The notes under the pieces: generated by a model
Seen by the model: only the letters and a program-made list of their open reading frames with translations
What the model was told of the DNA's origin: nothing
The model's database searches: none
DNA from: Struthidea cinerea
Taxonomy: Eukaryota > Chordata > Aves > Passeriformes > Corcoracidae
Assembly (NCBI GenBank): GCA_013397865.1
Contig: VZTI01000609.1
Location: 169,139 to 233,138 of the forward strand
DNA length: 64,000 bases
Direction: 5' to 3'
Shown here: positions 39,701 to 52,095 of the stretch, piece by piece
How positions within the stretch are numbered: position 1 is the first letter of the stretch
How the letters are laid out: each line of letters opens with the position of its first letter
Translations under genes and position numbers: made by a program

Positions 39701-40983
39701 CTTTCCAAGAGTCATGTGTGGTTTAAAGGCTGTAAGATAATTCTAATCCTTATTCTAAAAATTATATCTGCCTTGAAGTCTGATGCTTATCCGTGCCACC
39801 AGTTAAAAGCACATATCAGCCCTACTAGATTTTACTGTTTCAAAGACTGACATGATTATTTAGGCCCCGTTACAGTAAACAGAGAGTAATTGGTACTTCC
39901 AGGGGGTGGACTCACCCGAAAGTAGACACAGATGACACAACAAGGTTACCAACACATGCAATCCATGTTTGAAATGCTCTACAGCTCTGAGTCACCTGCA
40001 CCAGGTTGTGAAAATAGGAGCTAAAGGAGACACCAGTCCTTTTGAAATGCTACCTGGAGGCCTGGTGGGCACCCCATGGCATCTGATTTTCACATGGGCA
40101 ACTGAATGGAAGTGCAGCTGCTCAAGATGAACTGTCTTCTAAGAGCACCTACCTCCAACTTTAAATTGTAGAAGGTGTCTTGCAATAGCTGCTTACCTCT
40201 TAGCTAATTACCATCCTAATCTTAGGATGTTTAAAATAAAAGGGAAAATACTTGAGAGTGCATATTGTTTAAAAAAAAAACCAAAACCAACCTTCTCCAA
40301 AGTACTTTGGGCTCTGTTCCTGCAAGTAGTTTTCAAAACTATGAGAAGGTTGAGCTTCCTACGTATTTCCTTAAGACACTGAGCAGTAGTCACTTTCTGT
40401 TCTTCCCTTCTGCTTGGAACAGAACAAAAATGGTGCAATGAAAAATTGCTCCAAAACCACATGCAATATCAACTGTGGCATTTGTATGACCAGGTGAAAC
40501 AGCAATGCCATTGATGGAAAAATCTGCAAAGAATCAAGCATGATGGCAAAATAATGCAAGAAATTATGAGAGCAAAGCCATAGAACAGAGATCAGGTAGG
40601 GGGGATGGATATGGCATGTGGTATGATCCCGAGACTGTTCTCAGAGAAAGGGACAAACAGAAAATGTGAGTAAGTATCGAGTGGGCCAAACAAGCAGAAG
40701 GTCGCGTAGAGTCAGGATGATGGATTGCAGTATTGTTGGAGAACACTCACATTATCTTGGGGGAAATGCTTTGTGTTGAAGAGCTTACTGAGGACAGGTG
40801 CAGACTCAACATAGAGGTGGATTCAGGTGCATAAACTTGATCTGATGCTGGTATTTTAGTTCCCTTAGGGTATTTATGTCACTACACCCATGTAGCCGAG
40901 AGATATGGCATGACACCTGTGGCAAAGCTAAGTCTGACTAAGGTGCAAGTGAGGTGGTGATACATGACTGTGTTTCAACTATT
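36721..40983. other. Intergenic sequence with a pentanucleotide repeat, no gene seen
   Basis: Mostly unique AT-rich DNA. The only clear feature is the microsatellite at 39593-39622 (listed separately). Frames of 60-104 codons are unrecognised. Confidence 0.5.
39593..39622 (+). repeat. (TTAGA)6 microsatellite
   Basis: Six exact copies of TTAGA in tandem over 30 bases. It differs from the vertebrate telomere repeat TTAGGG and is best read as an ordinary simple repeat. Confidence 0.95.
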
Positions 40984-40987
40984 GTAC

Positions 40988-41436
40988 TGATGCCTTAACT
41001 GTCCTCCTAGAAACAGAGACTAGACAGAATAAAGAAATAAAGGTAGGTATTTATTTGGAAGGCCTTCAAAGGCACACCCTGGGGAGCCAGAGGCTACTGC
41101 CAAAATGGACCCCAAGATGGACGACAGGTCACGAGTTCTTCACACTCTTATAGGTTTGGTTCATTTACATATTCAATTCGTTTACATTCAATTCTCCAAT
41201 TAAAGCTTCAGTTAAATGATGTAATTTCCCCAGGCTTGCCCCCCCTTTAGAGTCTTTGGTTTACACATTTCAGGCCTAGGACGGTCCGAGTGTCCTTGGG
41301 AAGCAGGCCTGGAGAGGCTTTGTTGTGTCTAACTAGCAGGAGAGAGCAGAAATTAACAGGCTACAAGAAACTTCAGAGCTACACACTAAATAGTACAGAA
41401 CCTGAAAGAATACAAAAATTAAAACCTAAGGCATCA
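40988..41436 (-). mobile_element. Solo LTR of an endogenous retrovirus, intact ends
   Basis: The 449-bp element starts TGATGCCTTA and ends TAAGGCATCA, so it has a 10-bp terminal inverted repeat and TG...CA ends. The 4-bp sequence GTAC sits directly on both sides (40984-40987 and 41437-41440), which is a target site duplication. On the minus strand there is a TATA-type box (CTATAAGAG, complement of 41145-41153) and, about 95 bases further on, a polyadenylation hexamer AATAAA (complement of 41050-41055). About 60 bases of U5 remain to the end. This fixes the orientation as minus. No internal retroviral sequence flanks it, so it is a solo LTR left by recombination between two LTRs. A 4-bp duplication is typical of gammaretrovirus-like (ERV1) elements, but the family is not proven. 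Confidence 0.88.
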
Positions 41437-43945
41437 GTACCTTATCCTGTGGAATAAAGAGTAAGCCTGAGAAGATGGAAGTCTGACACAGAGAACAGCG
41501 GAGGGCTAGGAGGAACTAAAACCAAACAGCATCTTATGACCTTGAACCACAAATCTAAAAAGGTGGATTAATTAACTAAGTTGCATGAGTTTCCTACACA
41601 TAGATTATACAGAAAACCCAAGCATCAGCACTCCCAACGCAGGCTTTTCAGTGAAGTGTCTACATTTTTAAATATATTTTTTAATTGTTCTGAACATAAC
41701 CAAGTCTAAAAAAAAAAAAAAAAGCCAAGGGATTGAATTATTTCTTTAACAATTTTCTTAGATATTCTTGGTTTTTCACCCATAGTGTGTCTCCAAATGA
41801 AAGTGTGAAGTTGAAATGTTGCAGTTTCCTTGTAAAGAGGGAATAATGACTGAGTTGTTAAGGTTTACTTTCTTTGGGAAATTGGACATGGTGGTAGGAT
41901 TTGGCAATTTTCCACAGACATAGGAAAAACTAATGCTACCGTTTTACAGTTGCCTTTTGGAATATAATCAGCTCCTGAAGTATTCCATCACACACTGAAT
42001 GTCTTATTAAGGGGTCTTCCAGAAAGGAAAATATTCAAAGGCATAGAATTTGTAGCAGGCTAAGTACTATTCTCTGAGTGATCATGGTGAATGCTACACG
42101 GTGTAAATAGGAATCCAAAAAAAATTGAAGTGTGCAACTCTTTATAGGACTCTCTCATTCATAATGGATAAGAAATTAAAAATGTTAATACAAATTTCAA
42201 AATTCAGGGTTTTTTCTCACTAGTCACTAAAGAGTAAGATAACGCCTTTGAGCTAACAACCAAATTATTATTATTTAAACTGAAATGATATAGTTAAGAG
42301 AAACAGTCTACAAAAAAATCCCAAACTTGCCAAATTTCAGGTCCAGTCAAAACACCTGAAGGATACACTGCATTTTAAAAGACAAAAATATTGAACCACT
42401 AAGAAGTTATGAAGCTAAATGGACTGTTAAAGTAGTTCCCAGAAGAAATAGTTACTTCCAGATTACGCATATCAAAGCCATAATTGTTTCTTACAATAAA
42501 CAAGGATAAAAATAGAAACAAAAACCTTCAAGACCAAGCTGCCACTGGACACTGAAAGAATATTAATAATAGAATGAAAAACATGTGTGTACAAATTCTT
42601 CATCTAGACAGCACAAGCTGAGTATTATGAGATACTGTTTAAAGTAATTATTAAGGCATTTCATGCTTTCTACAGAAAAACCCTAACATTACCCACTGTG
42701 ATCTTCATTATATTTTGATCAATTTCTCATAAAGATTTTATGGTCATAGTTTCTTGCATTCATAGTCATGAAGAGAAGGAAGCAGAAGATTAACATTTCT
42801 GATGGCAAAAGAATTAGCAGAACTCTATGGTGTGCAGAAAAGCACGTTGGAAGGAAATTAAATTAAATTGACTTAAATTAAAACAATCAGAATTCACCTC
42901 ATTTTAAATTAGGGTATAGGGTTCTGGGCTCGATTTAGTTGTCAATACACTGACATTCGACGATCTTTTAGAGACTCAGTGTTTTCCACCTTACCTCAAG
43001 GTGCTGCTCCAGAGGAGTACACACCTACTACAAAGATTATGTCACATCTGCCAGCACTGTGCAGAGGTGTGAGTTATTTTTATGACATCCAAAATATAGA
43101 TAGATAGGTTCCTATAAGATGGCAACTGCTTTTAACCTCTATATTTCAGATTCAGTTGCTTAAACAAGGACATCTATTGTCATTTGAGGTGCCCCTATGT
43201 AACCTATCTAACCTCCCAGTTCTCTCATGGGCATTCCGTAAATCCTTGGTCAAATCTACCAGTCCTGTGTGGACAGGAAGCTTCTGGCAGCAACAGAAGG
43301 CAGGACCTTAGAAAAGGTTCAGAAAAGGACATTTTGATGATAAGAACTTGGGAAAACAAAAGGTGTAAATACGTAAATTATAATTTAGAAAATATGAGAT
43401 TAAAAAGTCAATAAAATAAGGAAAGGTACAGAGAAAAAATGTGGCCCATATTTATTTAATCAATGTCATAATGTAAGAGACAGAGGATGGTCAAAGGCAT
43501 TAATAGGGACAGATCCCAACATCTGACAGGAGGAGATGTACATGCAGAAACTGCCCAGAAAGTAACACTGCTCAGAAGGGGACTGGATACCAAAAATATT
43601 TGGACCTTGGGACCTTGCACAGTAAAAATACCAAAACAGCTTCATGTGAATTCTGGGGGTTCAGGTGCTCTCCTCCACTCGTCAAACACAAGTTTGTAAA
43701 CTTATTTATTAATTTTCTCCTCCATCAGACATAGTGCCCATGCTCCTTCACAGGATTTTTATCTGGCAGTATAAAGTCAGCAGATACCTCTTTTATCACA
43801 TTCCTCAGGGAGGGTCATCTGGCATATTTTAAATGCTCACTTTAGATTAAGTTAAACTCTTGGTAGATTTTTGTTCTTTTCATTAGTTTTAAAGGCATCC
43901 TAAAACTACAACTCATATGTAGACCTCTTCTGGGCAAATAAATCC
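41437..43945. other. Intergenic sequence, no gene seen
   Basis: AT-rich DNA with an A16 run at 41708-41723 and short AAATT repeats near 42.86 kb. No repeat family or coding frame recognised. Confidence 0.5.
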
Positions 43946-44559
43946 TTGAGGGCCCATCATGTGCTGCTGTTCTGTGACTTAAATATACAGGCCAGCAAGC
44001 TGGGGACAATTCTACAACTAGTAGCAACGAGCATGGGATCTTATGTTAGAAGGAGCTTAATCTGCATTTGGCACACAGCCACTCTCACATTTCTTCCTTT
44101 ATTGGCTGTTCTTACAGGCATCAAGAATGGGAATAGGTGTGCATTTAGCCTCATGGAGTGTAGAATTGACTGTAGTAGGCTGTTTGTACTTGGTATAATG
44201 TTTAGAAGTAATGTGTTTGCGTCATTATACACCACTACCTATTGCTGTGTTATTAAATGTAGTAAATGCCATATAAAGATGGTGTATTGCCTAGTAATAA
44301 CGTCACTATTGACCAAATATCTAACTTCAGCGGAAATGTTGGTCTGTGCTGCAGGTTGTGTAGTGAAACACTTGTTTGCCTGCTCTTATGCACCCTTCAG
44401 TTTCCATACAAGTTTAAGCCTTTTGTTAGCAAGCCTCAAGTGTTGCATATAAAATGTTACTGTATTCCACTCCCAAGTTTCCTGGAAACTTAGCAGCAAA
44501 TACATTTTCTGATGGGGTTCATGTGTGGCATGGGAAACCCTGCCCTTTCTTCCAATAAA
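43946..44559 (+). other. 168-codon open frame, possibly 3'UTR-like, gene status doubtful
   Basis: An open frame runs from an ATG at 43946 to a stop at 44450-44452. It is the longest in the window outside the CpG island. The peptide has 15 Cys and many Leu, Ser and Thr, with no domain or clear signal sequence. This is what translated TG-rich non-coding DNA gives. An AATAAA hexamer follows at 44554-44559. The even composition and lack of repeats could also fit a conserved 3'UTR or a retrocopy of one, but I do not recognise the transcript. I regard it as probably not coding. Confidence 0.15.
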
Positions 44560-47284
44560 TATGATCTTTCCCTTTCATTTTGGGCACTTCTTTTACACAT
44601 TGTAGAAGTATGAACTTGAAAAGAAAATTTGACCCAACTTCTGAAATTTTAACCTCCATTTGCTACTTGTTTTCCATCTTTCAATGATGATAATTCAATT
44701 CATCAGTGAATCCCAGTTCAGAAAAGCATGTATGAAAAAAAGCACACAAGTCCTCTCCTGCTTCAGGTGAATACCTAACCTAAGAATTGAGAAGTCACTA
44801 TGAATCATGGATCAGAATTGGAATATAAACTTTCACCGTCTAGCAAGTGGTGCCAGGTTTTCTCTTCTGTTTTGGTTCCAGCCTTTCACTCTAAAATAAA
44901 ATTTACCCATTTTTTGATCAAACCTCCCCAGGAATTCCAGGGACATCACAGACTTTACTTCTACACAACTATAAAAAGCATAAGGTTCTAGTTTACTGAA
45001 AATCCAAGAAAAAAAAGTATAACCAGGAGCACTTTTCTCCTTTCTTATTCTTTCATTGTGCGCAATGCCCTTAGGTTTTTTATCACTATATATGTAGATG
45101 TGGAAAGAAATTCAGCTACTTTTGCACAGGTTCAGAAACCAGTTAAATTAAAATGGTTAAAGGTAATTTGTTGATCTTTTTTACATAGTGTTTATATACT
45201 AGAAGCATCACCTCAGATCAGCTATTTTAACATAATGTAATTCTGCAAAATATTAGTTTAGTCACAAAAAATTCTATAGAAGGAAGCATATTGGATAAAG
45301 TATTGCTCATGGTGTAATTTTAATTCTGAAATACCTTGCTAAGAGGGCTTATTTAAATAGGTTCTCTCTGAGATGAATATTTAGAAAAAATCCTACAGGA
45401 TGATTTATAGAAAAATTATATGAACAGAATGAAGGACAGAAGAATTTTATTAGAAAAGAGACTCATTTCCACAAAATATAAATTATACCTTTTAGAAACT
45501 ATATTGAATTTTATTAATATTCTGCAGACAGCCTGCAGTGTTAATCTCCACCCCTACCTATAAGATTTTCATTATGAGGTACAAGGTGTATTTACCCTTT
45601 AACCAAATAATTTTTGAGTACTTCAATACAGCCTTCACTGCAGTTTACATATCTTACAAAACATTTTCCTTTTGGAGGCACAGCTTATTTTATGGCATTA
45701 TTCTACATAAAATGTTTGGTGTAACATTTACATATATGTGCATATATATATATGCTGTTGCACATATGCATATGCATCTATGTAAATATATGGTTTTACA
45801 TATTGGTATTCAATTTACACAAATCTCCACCACAGGTATAAACTTTAGTGTTTGTACATTGCACATAGGATCTTTAGCATTTGCATATACATTTTCTGAC
45901 CTCAGTTATCTAACCAGGCTGCCTGACACTGAATTCCTATCTATCTATTTGGGACTCAATATATAGAGAAACATAGTAACAAATCATTAAGTAGAGAGAT
46001 TTGGATAATCACTAATTTGTTTACAATTATTTACTCTTATTACTTTTATTTTTTTCCCCACAGAACTCCTCCTTCCTTTGAAGGTCAAGAAATAATTTGT
46101 AATTGGGTTTTTTGGTAAATGAGGCTAACCTCTGTATCAATCATTCCAAAAATATGAAGATGTGCTGTTTGCAAGGAAAAAAAAAGGGATAGAGAGTTCC
46201 AATTATATGTTCTCAGAGATTTCTTAGAAACAGCCATAACCATGTGAATGTAGAAGACAGTGCCAACTCCACAGAAGCCAGAAACTTGACATTTTTGTAC
46301 AAGCAATGTATCTTTCTTCTAAAAACTAAATACTTAGACCTCATCTTACTTACAAATGTCTCAATTGGAACTAATTTTTCAAAACTCCAGAACAAAACAA
46401 AAAAAATGGTGTGCAAAAATTGAATCAAATACGAAATGTATCAGAAATTATTTTATTTTATTTTGTCTACATGATAAATTTAATTGTGGCTAATAAAATC
46501 TTTCTCTGGAAAAATATAGAATAAATATACTTATAAAGTTGCTAGCTATATCTCCTCAATGACATGCATAAATTATTTTTCTGCCATCTTCCACATATAC
46601 ATTTCATTATAACATACATAATCAGCCCATTATATCAACACGTATACATTGATTTTCTGCACATTATAACAGGCTTCTAGCTGTCTAGAACTACTTTATC
46701 CTATTATGTTGAAGGGATTTGTTCAGTTTTGTATGCTGTTAGCCATAAATGACTAACAGTATTAATCCTGAAAAGATAATCCTTGCAATAAACCATGAAT
46801 CTTTTAATAGCCCTGTTTGTTGTACAGTGGGGATCTGATTCTGGCCTCAGTGCCAAGCTTGAGTAAATCAGATTTGCTCAAGGGAGTTCTGCAGAAAACA
46901 GAGCACTACAGAATTGTCCTCTCCTGGACCACGACCTCCTTGGAGGTCTCAATTAGTCCTTAGAACAAAAGAAGTTTGTGTGGTTGTTGACCTACATGCT
47001 TCATGTGGTTTGTTTTGATGTTCATCCTCTCAAAACAGCCAGCAATGTCAAACACAGTGTGAGGGATTTTATGCCAGTCCCTCTGGAAGTTAGCTCTACA
47101 ATACATAAAAGCACAATTTCCCCCTTGTCCCTGTATTGCAGTCCTGTGGCCACTGAGACTGTTCACAGCTAGGGAGGTGGATGCAGTGTTTTTCTGCCAC
47201 AAAATCGACCAGATAATATTGTTCTCATATCTTCTTCTTGTCCTTGAGATCTCAGTCCAACAGTTCCTCAAACAAATCTCATTG
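44560..47284. other. Intergenic sequence, no gene seen
   Basis: AT-rich DNA. A stretch at about 45729-45775 alternates purine and pyrimidine (TATATG and ATGCAT motifs). The 141-142-codon frames at 45538-45966 (+) and 46960-47385 (-) show no recognisable domain, and the second overlaps a CR1 tail. Confidence 0.45.
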
Positions 47285-47348
47285 CAGTTGAAACAAATGA
47301 TTGCTGTAAGTCCCTTCCAGGCTAATTGTTCTATTCTATGGTATCCTA
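47285..47348 (+). mobile_element. CR1: CR1 LINE tail, short and degraded
   Basis: The segment reads 'aaacaaatgattgctgtaag', then 'tcccttccaggctaattgtt' and 'ctattctatgg', matching the last about 60 bases of an avian CR1, including the TTCTATTCTATG-like tail. Orientation is +. Confidence 0.65.
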
Positions 47349-50300
47349 TACTCCCACTCCAGACTCTGAGACTGAGTTTTTCCAACTTTTAATCCCTGAG
47401 CTGGGGTCTAACCACGATTGTAGTCAGGGACTTTTGACCCTAAAATGAGAAAGTTACTTCATGTTTCTCGCAAAGGCTCATTTGTTTTTAGCCAAAAATT
47501 TGCCAGTGTTTCACTGTTCACTCACTGTTTAGCCTAACGTTGGTAAAGAGTGAAAGGATTTAGACTGAGCCCCGAGCTATGTTGGTTTTTTGCTGGTTGG
47601 TTGCTTTTATCTGCTGAAGGCTTTAAGAGTTTCTAAAAGCATAGCTAGGAAAGTTACATGTGAGCATCTATTCCCATCTGAACATTTTATAAACTTTTGG
47701 AAAGCTGGAGTAAAAATTCCCAGCTCAGACCCCTCCAGAGTTTGTTTGAAGACCTCCTACCAGTGCAGCAAGCTCTACTAACACACACCAAAGGAAGCAG
47801 AAGTTATAAAGACTTGCTTTGCAAATTTACCTAAGAGCTGGATGACTGAAGATGAAGCTGTTCAGGCAAGACACCTAGAACATTTACAGGAAACCGAAGT
47901 GTCAAAACAAAGTGTGGTATGTAACCAGGCTGGCTGAGAACTGGAGGCAGGGCAAAGCTGATAAATGGGGGAGAATGAGTGGAACAAATGGAGTGCGGGA
48001 GTGCATCTGAGAAGGAGCCAGCACTCCCAGACTTGACCAGAGAAAGTGACAGGGAAAAGAAACTGAGGAAAGGGAGAACAGGATGCCAAAGTTTGGGTGA
48101 AAATGTGAAGAAGGCATTAAAGGTTCTGGAGTAAGGAAAGGAGGAAAGGAAAGAAACATGATTTGAATAGTATCTGATTATTCACAGATACAATCAAATA
48201 TCACTGTGCTTATAAAATATAGCATGGTAAAAGGCTGAATGTTTAAAACAGCAGATCCTAGGCATCTCAGATTACTGGAAAATCTGATCAAGCCTCCCGC
48301 GGTAACACATTTCTCAATTCTGATAAGTATTGCAAATACAAATTAAAAAATTTTCGAAGTGCGCTACCATGTGTCGATAAGCAACATAAGAAAGCCCACA
48401 AGAAAATTTGGAATTATGTCTTCTGAGCTATGGGTGTGGCATAAGGAGAAGGAAAAGTACCAACCAGATGTTCATTAATGTAGCACTGTTGCACTATGCA
48501 CAGGAGGAATCTAGGCTTCTTGGAAAATACAGTAACTGATCACATCCTCAAGCTTGACTTTAAAAATAAGCACAAGCAAATTAAATGACATTGTGTAGGC
48601 CAATAGCTCCCAGGTGTTTGCTAACTCTATCAAGTTTTATTTTGTGATGTTCATAATAAGGAAGACTTTCCACATAATTGCACTTTATTTTTACTTATTT
48701 GTACCTGACAGAACCCTGCTTGTGACTTCCAAACCCCAGCATACCAGACAAGGTATTTGGAAGATAGAGATTTCGCCCTCCCCGACAAACTTATTTCATG
48801 CTTAGCACAGAAAAAAAAGGATTCATATACAAAAGGAAAGCACATAACTTAACTTTCATAAATTAAAAACATGGATTTGGCTCTGCATCACATTTGGATC
48901 TGCATGTACCGAAGAGGTGTTACGATCCAAAAAGGAGATGAAGAATGAGACAAAAAGTAAAATTGAAAAAATAGAACACAAATACTGGTTCATGAAAGAA
49001 AGCAATTGAATTGTTTTGGAAATTCGAATGTTCAAGATAGACAAGCCCCCAGGCAGAGCTGACTTGCTTAATGGAACCTTACTGAATCTGGCAGATACAG
49101 AAAACAAGCGTGACAGTCCTACACCTAAGAGTTTTGCCAGACTGAATCATTCTTCAGCAGTCACTCTGGTATACTGAACGAGGCACAAACAAGGGTTCCT
49201 CCAGCCTCCAGTGAGCATGTTTCTCTTATTAGCCAGCATTTCTGTCTCTCAGGCATGGAAATGAATGTTACTGATTTTGGCAAGTGAGGATCCTCCGTGG
49301 GTTTCTTTCCAGACCTCTCAAAAGTACTTGTTGGCATTATCGGAAGATCAAAGGAAGACAAGATTTATCTTGTCAAAGACAGTCATTTAGTGCAATCTAA
49401 TTTGAAGAATTTCTTTACTTTAGAACTGACAGTTTTTCATCGTGACATGAATATTTTTATTCTGTGATTGAAAACATTTGAGTACATCTTCTTCATTAGT
49501 CGTGTCCATGTGGTCGAAATGACTTACGAGTTCCCTCCTTCTTTTATTATTGTATTTAATAGCATTTTTTATTTAGCTACTTTTCGCAAGGTAATTTAAG
49601 ACCTCAGTGCTGATTTTATTCTACTCATTTCTTAAATAAAGGGAGTTATGAGCTCAAAAGTGGATTGTAATTTTAAATCATATGGTCTGTAGCTTGTTAG
49701 ATTAAAACAGTGATAAGAATAGGTCAGTTAGATTCTTGTCCTTCAGTTAGCTGGTCTGAAAGTCTCATGATATTGTCAAAGTTCTCGGAAATTTTGTGAC
49801 ACTGCTTCTAAGAAAGAAAAAGCTACACCGTGCATTAATATTAATTATTGAGCAAACTTTCTAAAGGCTTGGCATGTCCCATACTGATAGTAGATTCTTT
49901 ATCTGGGAACAAACTACATGGCAGAGGTCAGGGGGGCTCTTCTGCAGAAATAAGCTGATCTTCTCACTAAATATATTTTCCCTTCAGCTGTGTAATTTTC
50001 ACATGTATTTGTAAATGAAATCCCTTAATGAAGTACTTCAGAATAGCCTTAGTATACCTATGTGTTGATTATCATTACAGCATTAAGGGAATCATGACGC
50101 TGCCAAGGCCTAACGTGACAAATATCTTGGAAATTTTGGTGTGGTTTCACTAACTTAAGAGCAGTTTATATGACACAGGGTTCTGCTATCTAGGTTATGA
50201 ACGTTTCAAGCCTATTTATAATACATAGTTTATGGCTCTTACTGCCCTATTAACAGTAGTGTCTGTTTTTTGTTTTTTTTTTAATTCTAATGAGTTTTGA

Positions 50301-52011
50301 CATGTTTATTTCATTCTTATGCCCAAGTTCCAGATACTCTTATACGCACAACAGATACAATCAAAACTTTCCATAAACCTCTACCAAACTTCTGTTTGTA
50401 TATGTCATTGCAAAATGCCACAGTATAAATAACAAATATCCCAATATAATCAGCAAGTCTATTTTTCCTTCTCCATGGTTTTTCTCACATTTAACAAACA
50501 ACTGGAGCTGTCAAATGCTAATCCTGACATTTTACTTTTCCCTTTTCACCATGGTGTATTTTAAAGCTCAATAGTGATGTTCTGAACTCTGGCCCCAGGG
50601 CACCATCCACTCCTACATGCAGAAAGCCCAAAGCATTAAGTTCTTGCAGGGACTCTTTGTGCTAAGCCGTTTACAAGGTGGGATAAAAGCAACAGAACAG
50701 ATTTTGCGCCTACTAGGGAGATCTGACCAGTTGTTTTTCTTTTGTACTACATGAGTGCATGAGTGGCATAATGAAGCATTTTTTGAAAGCAACAATTTGA
50801 AGATGTTTAGAGAAGATGTTGGGATTTGTTTGTTTTGTTTTTACAGACAAAACACAAAGCCAGCAGTGTTCTCTGACACTGCGTATCATTTAAGCCATGA
50901 GCTACAAAGAAAGCATTCAACACTGACATCTCTCGGAAACATTTCATTTTAATGGCAATGATTTAAAAAAACCAAACCAAAATAGAATATTGAAAATATT
51001 TGAAAATGTTGTAAGTCCTTATTTTCATTGTTTATGGCACCTGAAATTCAGGTTAAAGTCTTCAGAGCTTTTTTCACCCTTCCCTCTCAAATACATACCA
51101 AGAAACACTTAGGGCTTGGTTTAATTGTGTAAATACAGAAACTTTTTGTCACTTCACGGAACCTCTTCGCCAATTTACACAGCCTGAGGTATGAAACCTT
51201 AAGTCACTTGCAGTGAGATAGTAAACGTGATACAGAACTTATGGCAGACCCTGGCACTTGCCAAGTGGAATCTGGAGACCAAATAGAATATCCTGGGTGA
51301 CAGCCAGTGGAATCCAGCATGAAATATCTTTATTTGGATGTCTATATTGAAGCAGCTGAAGTAGGTCTGAGGGGCAAGATTCAGGTTGTAATTAAGAGCT
51401 CTGCATTTAGGAGTCTGAGTAGGTGAATGTAAGCAAGCCAAGCACAGAGATCTAATCTGGGCAGCTGATGAAGTCTGGAGAGGGACTTTGAAAAGCAGGT
51501 ATAGATTGCATGGCCTTCAGCTGCTGATCCAGCAAGTTACAAGACTAGCACAAACCTGCCTGGTAGTTGCCCCATCTGTAAAATTTTCTGTTCAGGCAAC
51601 TGAATCCAGCACTGGATGTCCTTTGGCTGTGATGGGAGTCACCACTTAACTCTCAGGCAGACATCTTCATGTAGACACCTAAACTCAGTAAAAAAGTACA
51701 GCTGAATCCCAGGTCTTGTGGCAAAACTGATTTACATCAACCATGGGATAGTGCAATTTGTATAATTCAGGAGACAGGATGCCTAGATGGTCTGAATTAT
51801 GCTGCTCCCATCGCAGAAACCAGGGCTCAGAGCTCACGCAGGGGCTGGTAGTTACTTTTGCTCCCAGTCTGCAGAGAAGAGAAGGTGAGTGCTTGCTCTA
51901 CTTCAAAAAAATTACCTATGACAAAGTTTTGGGATCAAAACCATCTTTTTCCCCTTTCCCATTGCTATCTTGTGCACAAAATAAATTAAAAAAAAAAATA
52001 ATAAAAAAAAA
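47349..52011. other. Intergenic or intronic sequence, no gene seen
   Basis: No gene or repeat family supported. A GC-richer patch at 47.86-48.16 kb gives two overlapping minus-strand frames (75 and 85 codons), which are chance frames in purine-rich DNA. An A-rich stretch (51985-52013) borders the next CR1. Confidence 0.45.
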
Positions 52012-52095
52012 AGAATCTTAGAATATCCTGAACTGGGAGAGACCCCGCAAGGAATCATCAAAGTCCAACTTCTGGCCCTGTACAGGACAATCTAT
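52012..52095 (-). mobile_element. CR1: CR1 LINE 3' end, antisense, short
   Basis: The plus strand reads 'agaatcttagaatatcctga', then 'actgggagagaccccgcaag' and 'aatcatcaaagtccaacttc'. This is the reverse complement of the last about 85 bases of a bird CR1. Orientation is minus, and the copy is heavily 5'-truncated. Confidence 0.88.

Noticed and set aside
46960..47385. 141-codon minus-strand frame
   Set aside because: It overlaps an antisense CR1 tail and unique AT-rich DNA, with no domain.
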